The notes under the pieces: model-generated
What the model was told of the DNA's origin: nothing
What the model saw: only the letters and a program-made list of their open reading frames with translations
Databases searched by the model: none
Part shown: piece by piece, positions 1-7,429 of the stretch
Position numbering within the stretch: position 1 is the stretch's first letter
Layout: each line of letters opens with the position of its first letter
Assembly (NCBI GenBank): GCA_023416745.1
Contig: JAEZHF010000090.1
Coordinates: 1 to 33,182, forward strand
From: Bacillota bacterium
Lineage (GTDB): Bacteria > Bacillota > Clostridia > Christensenellales > SZUA-584
DNA length: 33,182 nt
Direction of reading: 5' to 3'
Translations under genes and position numbers: made by a program

Positions 1-150
1 GTACTGCACATGTCAACATTGAATGTTCTGTTTAAAAGCTTGGCTAAGCAACGCCCGTTAATCGTTCATAAAAAATATATTGGAAATTACTAGAGATAGA
101 ACTTAATATATATGTCTGTCACAGCTAATGTAACTATTTATTTTTCAATG

Positions 151-1041
151 TTACTCTGCACTCGTTTGTCTGTCGTCCGGTATTTTCTGAACGGTGATCA
201 CCGCGAGATAATTGAGGTCGCTCTCCGTAATGGTGAGCGATATTAAATACCCCTGATGCTTGATGTAAACCGCGTCCGCGTCTTCAAACAGTATGCTGTC
301 GGTATAATTGGCCTCCAACTCCTTTTGGACTCCGGTCAAGTCATCCTTGGACCCGGAATATCGGTACGCAACAGAATAAATGGGGTATCCGGCATATGAG
401 TAGTTGGACAGCTCATCGTCGTTATACATCACATATCCGCCCAGCTTTTCGCCGGACAGAATGCCCGCAAACTCCGGCACACTATCCACCGCTTGCTGCG
501 GGAATTCTTTGATCAGCTTTTCTTTTATCTGAGCAGCTTTATCCGCGTCGATCGTTATCTTAACATCAAACGCATTGAACATATCGGCTTCGTAGTTGGT
601 GATATCGTACATTTCACCGCTCTTTTCGCCCATAATGTTCATTCTCATCGTTTCGCCGGCTTCATTGTCCACCGAACCGGGGATCTGCTCAAGATAATAT
701 TTTTTAGCGTCTTCCACGCTGGACGACGAAGCGTAAGCGTAGGTGATATAGGCTGTATCCTTAGAGTATACAAAGGAGGAGTTGATATCGATGGTTTTTT
801 CCGTGGGTTTGATTCGGTTATACGACATCTCTTCAATCCACGTACTGTTGTTGAAGTCAAGGGAAGTGAGAATCTGCCAGTCCGGCTTGCCGGCCAGGCG
901 GGGATACAGCACAAACACGCTGACACACGCAATGGCGATGACGAGCACAACAATTAACATCGTAAGGATCCGTTTTTCTTTGTTGCTGATAGGCTTTTTC
1001 TGCTTGCTCTTTGCAGCCGTACCCTTGTTCTCACCCGACAT
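151..1041 (-). CDS. Membrane-anchored protein of unknown function
   Basis: I do not recognise this 296-aa protein. It starts with about 25 basic, lysine-rich residues, followed by one hydrophobic segment at roughly residues 26-47 that should be a single signal-anchor. The remaining ~245 residues are soluble, acidic and presumably extracellular. There is no lipobox and no catalytic motif I can name. The ATG start is supported by a GAGGA ribosome binding site about seven bases upstream, and a good promoter lies further up at 1156-1184. It is monocistronic in this view, separated by 343 bases from the DeoR gene, so a link with the sugar operon is not implied. That it is a real gene is likely; its function is open. 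Confidence 0.75.
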   Translation of the reverse strand: MSGENKGTAAKSKQKKPISNKEKRILTMLIVVLVIAIACVSVFVLYPRLAGKPDWQILTSLDFNNSTWIEEMSYNRIKPTEKTIDINSSFVYSKDTAYITYAYASSSSVEDAKKYYLEQIPGSVDNEAGETMRMNIMGEKSGEMYDITNYEADMFNAFDVKITIDADKAAQIKEKLIKEFPQQAVDSVPEFAGILSGEKLGGYVMYNDDELSNYSYAGYPIYSVAYRYSGSKDDLTGVQKELEANYTDSILFEDADAVYIKHQGYLISLTITESDLNYLAVITVQKIPDDRQTSAE

Positions 1042-1091
1042 ATGGTATCCTCAGTTCGTATATGATTGAATTGATGGTACTATCGGTTTAT

Positions 1092-1114
1092 TAATGCATT
1101 TTCTAATGCATTTT
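1092..1114. repeat. Tandem 11-bp direct repeat upstream of the membrane protein gene
   Basis: The 11-mer TAATGCATTTT occurs at 1092-1102 and again at 1104-1114, one base apart. Each copy contains the palindrome AATGCATT, and a related GCATTAT lies at the -10 region (about 1154-1161). The copies sit in the predicted 5' leader of the minus-strand gene ending at 151. They could be an operator, but no regulator is indicated. The rest of the 1042-1384 gap is AT-rich with nothing else I can name. Confidence 0.35.
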
Positions 1115-1155
1115 AGTTTAAGAATGGCTTGACGTTAATCCCAGTTCATTCATGC

Positions 1156-1184
1156 ATTATAATATATTTAAGCTAAAAAGTAAA
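1156..1184 (-). promoter_or_regulatory. Candidate sigma-A promoter for the 296-aa membrane protein
   Basis: On the minus strand TTTACT (1179-1184) and a perfect TATAAT (1156-1161) are separated by 17 bases. The leader to the ATG at 1041 would be about 108 bases. The -35 is only a partial match, so this is a candidate. Confidence 0.45.
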
Positions 1185-1384
1185 ACAAACATCATTACAT
1201 TTATGTTAAATAAGTTGCGATTAGCATACTAATCGACTTAAATAACAATACCTTTTTCATTTTTCTCTGTGTCTGTAATCAAGGTTTAGCATCTCTCAAG
1301 CTGAATGCTATTATAATTGATTCATTTAAAAAATACAACATAAAATATTATTCAATTTTATTTTCCATAAAATTTAATTTTATT

Positions 1385-2176
1385 TTAGACCTGGGCAATT
1401 TCCACGTTAACGCCCATGCGGCTAAGTTCGGAACGGATGTCTTCTGAGAGTCCGTCATCCGTGATAATCAGGTCTATCTGAGCAAAATCAGCGAACTTCA
1501 CAAACGAGGCTTTGCCGAATTTGGAGCTGTCCGCCAGCAGTATCACCTCGTCTGCCGCTGCCACCAGCCCCTGCTTTACCTGAGCTTGCTCGATGTTTGG
1601 CGTGGTGATGCCGCGCGTTAAGTGCACGCCGTTTGCCGCCATAAAGCTGCGGTCAACGTTCAGCCCCTTGATGGATTCCAGCGACAGCGCCCCCACCGTG
1701 CTGTGGAAGTTTCGCCGCACCAGGCCGCCCGTCAGTATCGTGTCGATCTCCGAGAACTTCTCCAGATACGTCGCGATCTGCAGGTCGTTGGTGACCACCT
1801 TGATATCCTGGTTGGAAGCAATCAGCTTGGTGAGTTCAAACATGGTGGTGCCGGTGTCGATGGCGATGATATCGCCGTCCTGCACGTACTTGGCCGCTGC
1901 CCGGCAGATGGCGGCCTTCTTTTCGATATTCTCGACCTCCTTCTGGTAGGAGTTCAGCTCGAAACTGGCCTTGCGGTTGCTGATCGCGCCGCCGTGCGTG
2001 CGCTTCAGCAAACCCGCGAATTCCAGCTCCCGAAGGTCGTTGCGGATGGTGGCGGGCGAAACGGAAAACCGTTCGCAAAGCTCCGCCACCGTCGTTTTTA
2101 CTTCCTTGTTGATCAGGTCGACGATAAGATGCTTTCGCTCCTCAGCGAATATGTTCTCGTCAGCTTTCTTGCTCAA
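1385..2176 (-). CDS. DeoR-family transcriptional regulator
   Basis: This 263-aa protein is a full-length DeoR-type sugar repressor. Residues about 14-70 form the winged helix-turn-helix, with the family hallmark SPATIRNDLRELEFAGLLKR followed by THGGA. The C-terminal effector domain carries DIIAIDTGTTMFELTK and later LADSSKFG, the phosphosugar-binding region of the DeoRC fold. The start is TTG and overlaps the kinase stop in the string TTGA, with GGAAGG about nine bases upstream, so translation is probably coupled to the kinase. DeoR proteins usually repress their own operon and are released by a phosphorylated sugar. Here the likely inducer is the product of the upstream FGGY kinase, which is inference. 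The family call is secure; the operator was not identified. Confidence 0.9.
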   Translation of the reverse strand: MSKKADENIFAEERKHLIVDLINKEVKTTVAELCERFSVSPATIRNDLRELEFAGLLKRTHGGAISNRKASFELNSYQKEVENIEKKAAICRAAAKYVQDGDIIAIDTGTTMFELTKLIASNQDIKVVTNDLQIATYLEKFSEIDTILTGGLVRRNFHSTVGALSLESIKGLNVDRSFMAANGVHLTRGITTPNIEQAQVKQGLVAAADEVILLADSSKFGKASFVKFADFAQIDLIITDDGLSEDIRSELSRMGVNVEIAQV

Positions 2177-3693
2177 CCCGCAAAACCTTCCTTCATATAG
2201 ACTTTATGAAGCAGTTCGATAACATCCTTGTATACCTCGAAATACGGCGCGTACTTCGCGTGCTTCGCCATATCCGGCTGCATAGTCTGGTCGATCTTGG
2301 TCACTTTGAGTATCGGCTCCTCGATGCTGCTGAACAGGCCCACACCGTAGCCCGCGATCACCGCTGAACCAATCAGCGCGCTGTCCGATGCCTGCAGCTT
2401 GGCAACCGGCACACCGAGCACATCGCTCTTGATGGAGAGGAACAGCGGGCTCTTTGCGCCGCCGCCGATGGCGTACATCACCTTTAAGTCCACACCGGGG
2501 TAAAGCTGCCCCGCCACTTCCTGATAATACCGGTACTCGTAGGCGATGCTTTCCATAATCGAGCGCCACATGTGTGCGCGCTTATGCGTGAACTTGAGGC
2601 CCACCCAACTGCCGCGCACATACGGATCATTGGGCGTCACGCGCCCGCCGAAATGCGGTACAAACACCAGCCCGTCCGAGCCGGGGTTTATGTCCTTCGC
2701 CTCCGCGGACAGGTCATCGTAGCTCATGCTGACGCCCGCTCCCGTCAGTTCATCCCGGAACCACCGCAGGCACAGCCCGCCGCCGTTGATGAAGGCCAGC
2801 GGCTGCCATCCCCCGTCGATGACGGAACGCATCTGCAGGAATGTGCCGGTCTGTGTGTCCGGCTGATAGCTGTCGGCGAAGAAGCTGAACACCGATGCGG
2901 TGCCGCCCACGTCGTAGGCCATGCCGGGTTTGATGATGCCCGCCCCCAGCGCCGTCGCGGCCTGGTCGCCCGCGCCTGCCACCACCGGCATGCCTTCCAG
3001 AAGGCCGGCCAGTGCGGCGAAGTCCTTACTGACCTTGCCCGCCACATCGTACGGCGCCTTGATATCAGGCATCTTGCTCCGGTCAATGCCGAACGGCTCC
3101 ATCAGCTCGTCGGCCCATGTCTTGTTCAGGTTGTCCGCAAAGCCGGTAAAGTGCAGATTGGTATAGTCGATATACGCATCGTCCGCTTTGAGGCCGCACA
3201 TGCGCCCGATCACGTACACATTGGGTTCCACGTATTTCGCCGTTCTGGCGTATACGTCCGGATGCTCGTTCTTCCACCATACGATCTTGGGGCCGTGGTC
3301 ATACGTCACCGGCGCGCCCGTCAATTCCACCGTGCGGCGGCCGATGCGCTCCTTCATCACGCCCATGTATTTCTCGCAGCGCACGTCCAGCCACGAGTCG
3401 TAGTACATGGAGGCGTTCCAATCCCGATCCACGCCCATGATACCGGACATCTGGCTGTCAATGCCGACGGAGACGATATCGGCGGGGTTCACACCCGACT
3501 GCGTCAGCACCGCTTTGACGGTGTCCACCACCGATGCGAACAGCTCGTCCGGGTCCTGCTGCACTTCGCCCGGATTGGGGCTGATGAGGTTGGACTGTAC
3601 GAAGCTGGTTGCGATTTCGTTCAGCGACTCGTCGAACAGTGCCGTCTTGGTGCCCTGTGTACCCATATCGATCGCGATCACGTATTTGCTCAT
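2173..3693 (-). CDS. FGGY-family carbohydrate kinase (xylulokinase-like)
   Basis: This 506-aa protein should phosphorylate a sugar or polyol with ATP in the cytoplasm. The N-terminus has the FGGY phosphate loop AIDMGTQGTKTALFDES. The second actin-like domain has AGAGDQAATALGAGII, GGTASVFSFF and the adenosine motif AIGGGAKSPLFLSIKSDVLG. Length is typical for xylulokinase and its relatives, but substrate cannot be read from motifs. I place the start at the ATG at 3693 because AAGGAGG stands five bases upstream; the frame stays open 45 bases further up but without support. The gene follows the alcohol dehydrogenase by 73 bases and overlaps the DeoR start. The context (two dehydrogenases, a kinase and a DeoR repressor) suggests oxidation or isomerisation of a sugar alcohol or rare sugar followed by phosphorylation. 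Confidence 0.9.
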   Translation of the reverse strand: MSKYVIAIDMGTQGTKTALFDESLNEIATSFVQSNLISPNPGEVQQDPDELFASVVDTVKAVLTQSGVNPADIVSVGIDSQMSGIMGVDRDWNASMYYDSWLDVRCEKYMGVMKERIGRRTVELTGAPVTYDHGPKIVWWKNEHPDVYARTAKYVEPNVYVIGRMCGLKADDAYIDYTNLHFTGFADNLNKTWADELMEPFGIDRSKMPDIKAPYDVAGKVSKDFAALAGLLEGMPVVAGAGDQAATALGAGIIKPGMAYDVGGTASVFSFFADSYQPDTQTGTFLQMRSVIDGGWQPLAFINGGGLCLRWFRDELTGAGVSMSYDDLSAEAKDINPGSDGLVFVPHFGGRVTPNDPYVRGSWVGLKFTHKRAHMWRSIMESIAYEYRYYQEVAGQLYPGVDLKVMYAIGGGAKSPLFLSIKSDVLGVPVAKLQASDSALIGSAVIAGYGVGLFSSIEEPILKVTKIDQTMQPDMAKHAKYAPYFEVYKDVIELLHKVYMKEGFAG

Positions 3694-3766
3694 GTCTGCC
3701 TCCTTCGTTGGCTTGGCGGTAAACTTCGTTTTCCCCAATTTTTCGGCTTTGTCTTATTAATCAGTT

Positions 3767-4813
3767 TTACATATGTATGACGTTTTTCAAACCGATTGCT
3801 TTTTCCGCCTGCTCAAACGCCTTGTGGATATCCTTCAGCTCGAACACGCCGGTCACGAGATCCTTCACATTCATCAGACCGTCGCCAATGAAGCCCAGCG
3901 TCTTGCGGAAGTGCGTGATGTTGGCGCGCGTGCTGCCTGTCACAATCAGCTGCCTGTAATGGATAAGATTCGTTTTAATCTCCACATTTTCCTTGTTTTT
4001 GGGAAGTCCGCCGAAGAAATTTATTCTGCCGCCGTAATCCATCAGCTCCAGCGACAGCTGCTGTACCGAGGGCACCGGGCACGCCGTGATGCAAACGTCC
4101 AGTCCGTCGTACGTGTTCGCGAATATGAATTCCTTTAAGTTGCCGCCGTGGTACGTGATCACGCGGGGTTCCATCGCTTTCAGCGCGGCCAGCCGTTCCT
4201 CCGACAGGTCGTTCACGAACACCTTGCCCGCGCCCGCCATCAGCGCCAGCTTGACGTGCATGATGCCGATGGGGCCGGCGCCCACCACCAGCACGGTATC
4301 GCCCGGGCGGATGTTGCACATCTGCGAGCCGTTGTACGCGCAGGAAAGCGCTTCGTTGATCGCCGCTTCGTCGAACGACACGCTGTCCGGCAGCAGCTGC
4401 AGGTTGCCCTGGCGCAGCGCCTTTTCGGGCACCTTCACGTATTCGGCGAACGCGCCGTCCATATTGATGCCGAATGCCGTGAAGTCGGCGCACAGGTGGA
4501 AGTCGCCCCGCACGCAGCGCACGCAGATGCCGCAGCCGATGTTGGGCGCGAGGCTGACGCGGTCGCCTTCCTTGAAGCCTTCCACGCATTTGCCTTTCTT
4601 GTCAATCACGCCGCTGAACTCGTGGCACAGCGTACGCGGGTGCTCCGCGTCGATGCCCGTGTAGCCGTTCTTGTACATACGTATGTCCGTGCCGCACACC
4701 GACGCGCTCTTGACCTTGAGCAGCACCTCGCCGTCGTTGATCTCGGGCACGTCCGTCTCCACCAGTCTCAAATCCAAAGGCCCGAACAACCGGGCCGCCA
4801 TCATTTTGCTCAT
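3767..4813 (-). CDS. Zinc-dependent medium-chain alcohol/polyol dehydrogenase
   Basis: This is a 348-aa medium-chain dehydrogenase of the sorbitol/threonine/butanediol dehydrogenase type. The catalytic zinc ligands are visible as C40 in VCGTDIRMY and H64-E65 in LCHEFSGVI. The structural zinc site is the four-cysteine set at about 94, 97, 100 and 108. The Rossmann motif is VVGAGPIGIMHVKLALMAGA. It should oxidise a sugar alcohol or secondary alcohol with NAD(P). The start at 4813 is chosen because AAAGGAGA lies upstream and the family begins here; the longer open frame to 4930 runs into the hairpin-rich gap and adds a nonsense N-terminus. It is the second gene of the operon, between the Gfo/Idh/MocA enzyme and the FGGY kinase. 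The substrate is unknown. Confidence 0.88.
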   Translation of the reverse strand: MSKMMAARLFGPLDLRLVETDVPEINDGEVLLKVKSASVCGTDIRMYKNGYTGIDAEHPRTLCHEFSGVIDKKGKCVEGFKEGDRVSLAPNIGCGICVRCVRGDFHLCADFTAFGINMDGAFAEYVKVPEKALRQGNLQLLPDSVSFDEAAINEALSCAYNGSQMCNIRPGDTVLVVGAGPIGIMHVKLALMAGAGKVFVNDLSEERLAALKAMEPRVITYHGGNLKEFIFANTYDGLDVCITACPVPSVQQLSLELMDYGGRINFFGGLPKNKENVEIKTNLIHYRQLIVTGSTRANITHFRKTLGFIGDGLMNVKDLVTGVFELKDIHKAFEQAEKAIGLKNVIHM

Positions 4814-4845
4814 TACATAATCTCCTTTATTTATTTTTAAAGACC

Positions 4846-5142
4846 TTGGAGGCTCTGCCTCCAAACCACCGCTCAAGGGATACATCCCTTGAGAATCCCA
4901 CACGCAATACCTTTCGGTATTGCTTTTCATTTTACTTTAGGCTCCCTCAGACGAGGGAGCTGTCGCCGCAGGCGACTGAGGGAGGGATATCATCGAATGA
5001 TCTACTCCCTCCGCCCCTTCGGGGACCTCCCTCATCCGAGGGAGGCTTATTCACTCTCCGAGGAAATGCGAAGCATTTCCGATAAATCTTTTGCTTCTTT
5101 TCTTAAAGAAAAGAAGCGGGAGTTTGAGGGCAGCGCCCTCAA
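4846..5142. repeat. Hairpin-dense intergenic mosaic (about nine stem-loops in 300 bp)
   Basis: The gap between the two dehydrogenase genes has no credible gene but contains consecutive inverted repeats: 4846-4864, 4872-4893 (9-bp stem), 4904-4923, 4941-4960 (8 bp), 4963-4975, 5026-5045 (8 bp), 5062-5080 (8 bp), 5094-5116 (10 bp) and 5124-5142 (8 bp). The 4941-4960 and 5026-5045 units share the core CCTC/GAGG sequence, so they look related. The GGGAGC..GCTCCC style resembles short interspersed palindromic repeats common between genes in gut Clostridia (memory, not checked). In the minus-strand transcript they could stabilise, process or partly terminate the message between the two genes. Plus-strand open frames through here are low-complexity shadows. 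Confidence 0.75.
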
Positions 5143-5153
5143 TCCAATATCTT

Positions 5154-6170
5154 CTATAGTGTCACAATGCGTTTCTCGAGTATAGACGTGTTACCGGCGC
5201 GGACCACCTGAACGGCCATCTTGCCGTCTATGCCGGTGACCTCGGGCTCCTTGTCCTCGAGTATGCAATTGACGAAGCTCTGGTCCTCGGCGACGTACGC
5301 GTCCTTGTATAGTGAACGCCAGCTGTCCACGAACGCGGACGTGACCGACTTATCCTTCCTGATCACCTTCATGTGATACGCGTCGGTGCGCCCGATGTGG
5401 ATGAGGCCCTCGGTGCCCAGCAGCTCCACGCGCGCGTCGTAGCCGTACTGCGAATAGGCCGCGCCGTCGATGCACGCCTGCTTGCCGTTCGCGAATGTGC
5501 CCGTCATCACCACGGTGTCGTAATAGTCGGGATATTTCTCCGCCGCTTCGGGGTTCTTGTAGTTGCCGCCAATCGCGTATACGGAGGTCAGCTCACTGCC
5601 CGCAAACCAGCGTATCGTATCGATATCGTGGCTGTTCAGCTCAGCCAGCACGCCGTTGCTCTTGGCGAGGTCGTACATCCACTCCATCGGCTTGCTGGGC
5701 CCGCGCGTTAAAGACTTCACCATGATCAGATCGCCGATATCGCCGCGGTCCAGCGCTTCCTTGGCCTGCCGGAAGCTCTCGTCAAACCGGCGCATGAAAC
5801 CGAGCTGCAGCTTGATATTGTTTTCCGCCGCCGCTGCGATCATGTCGTCGCATTCGCTCTCCACCATCGCCATCGGCTTCTCGCAGAGCACGTGCTTGCC
5901 CGCCTTTGCACACGCCACCACGATCTCGCGGTGGAACTTGGTGGGCGACACCACGATGAACGCGTCAATGCCGCTGTCTTCTACGGCCTGCTTATAATCC
6001 AGATAATATTTGTCGATCTCCAGCTCCGCGCAGGCCGCCTTGGCCGCGTCCTCGAACGGATCCACCACCGCCACCAGGTCCGCGTGCTTGATGCGGCTGC
6101 GGAAGTTCAGCGCGTGTATCATACCGGCGCGCCCCGCGCCGATCAGCCCCAGTTTCACGTGTTTGCCCAT
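5154..6170 (-). CDS. Gfo/Idh/MocA-family NAD(P)-dependent oxidoreductase
   Basis: This 338-aa protein belongs to the family that contains inositol 2-dehydrogenase and glucose-fructose oxidoreductase. The N-terminal Rossmann fold has KLGLIGAGRAGMIHALNF at residues 6-23. The signature CEKPMAM (about 96-102) includes the catalytic lysine, and ELNSHDIDTIRWFAG matches the C-terminal substrate-site histidine/aspartate region. It should oxidise a cyclitol or sugar hydroxyl. The start at 6170 is preferred because a near-perfect promoter sits at 6235-6263, inside the longer open frame, so that longer frame cannot be translated from this transcript; a modest AGAGGT precedes the ATG. It is the first gene of the operon leading to the alcohol dehydrogenase, the FGGY kinase and DeoR. 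Confidence 0.9.
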   Translation of the reverse strand: MGKHVKLGLIGAGRAGMIHALNFRSRIKHADLVAVVDPFEDAAKAACAELEIDKYYLDYKQAVEDSGIDAFIVVSPTKFHREIVVACAKAGKHVLCEKPMAMVESECDDMIAAAAENNIKLQLGFMRRFDESFRQAKEALDRGDIGDLIMVKSLTRGPSKPMEWMYDLAKSNGVLAELNSHDIDTIRWFAGSELTSVYAIGGNYKNPEAAEKYPDYYDTVVMTGTFANGKQACIDGAAYSQYGYDARVELLGTEGLIHIGRTDAYHMKVIRKDKSVTSAFVDSWRSLYKDAYVAEDQSFVNCILEDKEPEVTGIDGKMAVQVVRAGNTSILEKRIVTL

Positions 6171-6234
6171 TTTTGTCTTTACCTCTTGAATTCTCGAATT
6201 TGTTATCGTTTGTTTTCGTTTGTTGTTTATTGTT

Positions 6235-6263
6235 ATTATACCGCCCGCTTTATACGTTGTCAA
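6235..6263 (-). promoter_or_regulatory. Near-consensus sigma-A promoter of the dehydrogenase/kinase operon
   Basis: On the minus strand TTGACA (6258-6263) and TATAAT (6235-6240) are both perfect and exactly 17 bases apart. The transcript would begin near 6228, giving a leader of about 58 bases before the ATG at 6170. Such a strong core promoter is compatible with control by a repressor, here probably DeoR. Confidence 0.75.
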
Positions 6264-6323
6264 TTGACCTTGGCGCCAAAAAATATGTATTCAAAAACAT
6301 TTGCTAACACTTTGACATTAAAT

Positions 6324-6353
6324 TTGACTGTGAGCCGCTTATGCATATATAAT
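6324..6353 (+). promoter_or_regulatory. Candidate sigma-A promoter of the DUF89 gene
   Basis: TTGACT (6324-6329) and TATAAT (6348-6353) are 18 bases apart, pointing toward the DUF89 gene with a leader of about 40 bases. It is back to back with the operon promoter, so the two units may share regulation. Confidence 0.55.
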
Positions 6354-6398
6354 CGGTGACGGCGGTCTTGTGCCGGAAAAAACAGAAGTGGTGATGAA

Positions 6399-7289
6399 TT
6401 GAAGCTTTCATGTGACTGTATCCATTGCATATTCGGCAAGGCAAACGAACTCTACGCCCGCAGCGTCGCGAACGAAACCAAACGCGTGCGCTTCATGAAA
6501 GAGACGATGCGCATCGTGGCAGATGCCGCGGAAGACGTCCCCATCCCCTACCTGACATATCTGGTGATGACGCACCTGCACAATGAGACGCGGGTGGACG
6601 ATTATTATACGGACGAAAAGACGACGTTCAACAATCTGATGCTCTCGGTGGAAGACAGTGTGATGGCGAAGATATCCGCCAGCGCCGACCCGCTGCTGTC
6701 CGCGCTGCGCTATGCCATCACGGGCAATATGATCGACTTCGGCGCGCTGAAGACAGTATCCAAAACCGATGTGCTCGCTACGCTGGATGGGTGCGGGAAG
6801 ACCGCGCTGGACGCGGACACCTGCGACGCATTCCGCCGCGATCTTGAGAATGCCAAAACGCTGGCCTATCTGGCCGACAACGCGGGCGAGATCGTGATGG
6901 ACAAGCTGTTCGTGCAGGTGCTCCAAAAGCTGTATCCGCGGCTCTCTATCCGTTTCTTCGTTCGCGGCAACCCCACGCTCAACGACGCCACGGTGCAAGA
7001 TGCACAGGAGGTCGGTCTGACAGCCATCACTGATGTGTACACGAACGGCCTGGCCATGCCCGGCACCTGCCTCGACTACATGGAGGAAGATATGGCGCGG
7101 CTGGTTCGCGAATCGGACGTGATCATCTCCAAGGGCCAGGGCAACTTCGAGTCACTGAACGGCTCCGGCCTGAACATATACTACCTGCTGCTGTGCAAGT
7201 GCGGCCACTTTGCCCGCCGCTTCGGCATGGAGAGCATGCAGCCCGTGTTCATCCACGAAAAGGACGTCAGGGATTTGCTGAGCCCGTAA
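6399..7289 (+). CDS. DUF89 (ARMT1-like) family protein, probable metal-dependent phosphatase
   Basis: This 296-aa protein has the hallmarks of the DUF89 family: the N-terminal cysteine cluster CDCIHC, LADNAGEIVMD, RGNPTLNDATVQDA, SDVIISKGQGNFESL and YYLLLCKC. Family members characterised elsewhere are metal-dependent phosphatases proposed to remove unwanted phosphate from damaged or over-accumulated sugar phosphates. That fits its place opposite a sugar kinase operon, but the exact substrate is inference. The start is TTG, chosen because the family begins directly with the cysteine cluster; its ribosome binding site (GTGGTGA) is weak. It is the only metabolic gene on the plus strand in the first 22 kb and converges on the second FGGY kinase. 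Confidence 0.85.
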   Translation: MKLSCDCIHCIFGKANELYARSVANETKRVRFMKETMRIVADAAEDVPIPYLTYLVMTHLHNETRVDDYYTDEKTTFNNLMLSVEDSVMAKISASADPLLSALRYAITGNMIDFGALKTVSKTDVLATLDGCGKTALDADTCDAFRRDLENAKTLAYLADNAGEIVMDKLFVQVLQKLYPRLSIRFFVRGNPTLNDATVQDAQEVGLTAITDVYTNGLAMPGTCLDYMEEDMARLVRESDVIISKGQGNFESLNGSGLNIYYLLLCKCGHFARRFGMESMQPVFIHEKDVRDLLSP

Positions 7290-7302
7290 AGCTCCGCTAC
7301 GG

Positions 7303-7361
7303 CCACACTGTCATGCAGAGCGCAGCGAAGCATCCCCCCCAGCCACGCTGTCATGCAGAGC
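7303..7361. repeat. Two copies of a 19-bp repeat (CTGTCATGCAGAGC core)
   Basis: The sequence at 7303-7321 is repeated at 7343-7361 with one mismatch, 40 bases apart, just after the DUF89 stop. The CTGTCATGC..GAGCGCAGCGAAGCATC style resembles a short dispersed intergenic repeat seen in many Bacillota genomes (memory, not checked). No function can be read from it. Confidence 0.5.
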
Positions 7362-7382
7362 ATCGATTTATATCTACAGATC

Positions 7383-7409
7383 AAAAGAGCAGCTTTCGCC
7401 GCCCCTTTT
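7383..7409 (-). terminator. Probable bidirectional terminator between convergent genes
   Basis: An ~11-bp stem with some G-U pairs and, on the minus strand, a GAAA tetraloop is flanked by a T-run on either strand. It lies just after the minus-strand kinase stop and downstream of the plus-strand DUF89 gene, where a shared terminator is expected. Confidence 0.5.
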
Positions 7410-7429
7410 ATAATCCTATTATCTATGGC

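Noticed and set aside
493..957. Plus-strand open frame opposite the membrane protein gene
   Set aside because: It is the antisense of a gene with a good ribosome binding site, promoter and signal-anchor; the product has no sensible composition.
2572..3780. Long 402-codon plus-strand frame opposite the first FGGY kinase
   Set aside because: Histidine- and arginine-rich translation typical of an antisense frame in GC-rich DNA; the kinase on the other strand has all family motifs.
4814..4930. 39-residue N-terminal extension of the alcohol dehydrogenase
   Set aside because: It extends into the repeat region and past the strong ribosome binding site that serves the ATG at 4813.
4846..5185. Plus-strand open frames through the hairpin-rich gap
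   Set aside because: Their sequence is dictated by palindromic repeats, with no ribosome binding site and repeated low-complexity peptide.
6171..6263. 31-residue N-terminal extension of the Gfo/Idh/MocA protein
   Set aside because: The promoter at 6235-6263 lies inside it, so it would not be in the mRNA.
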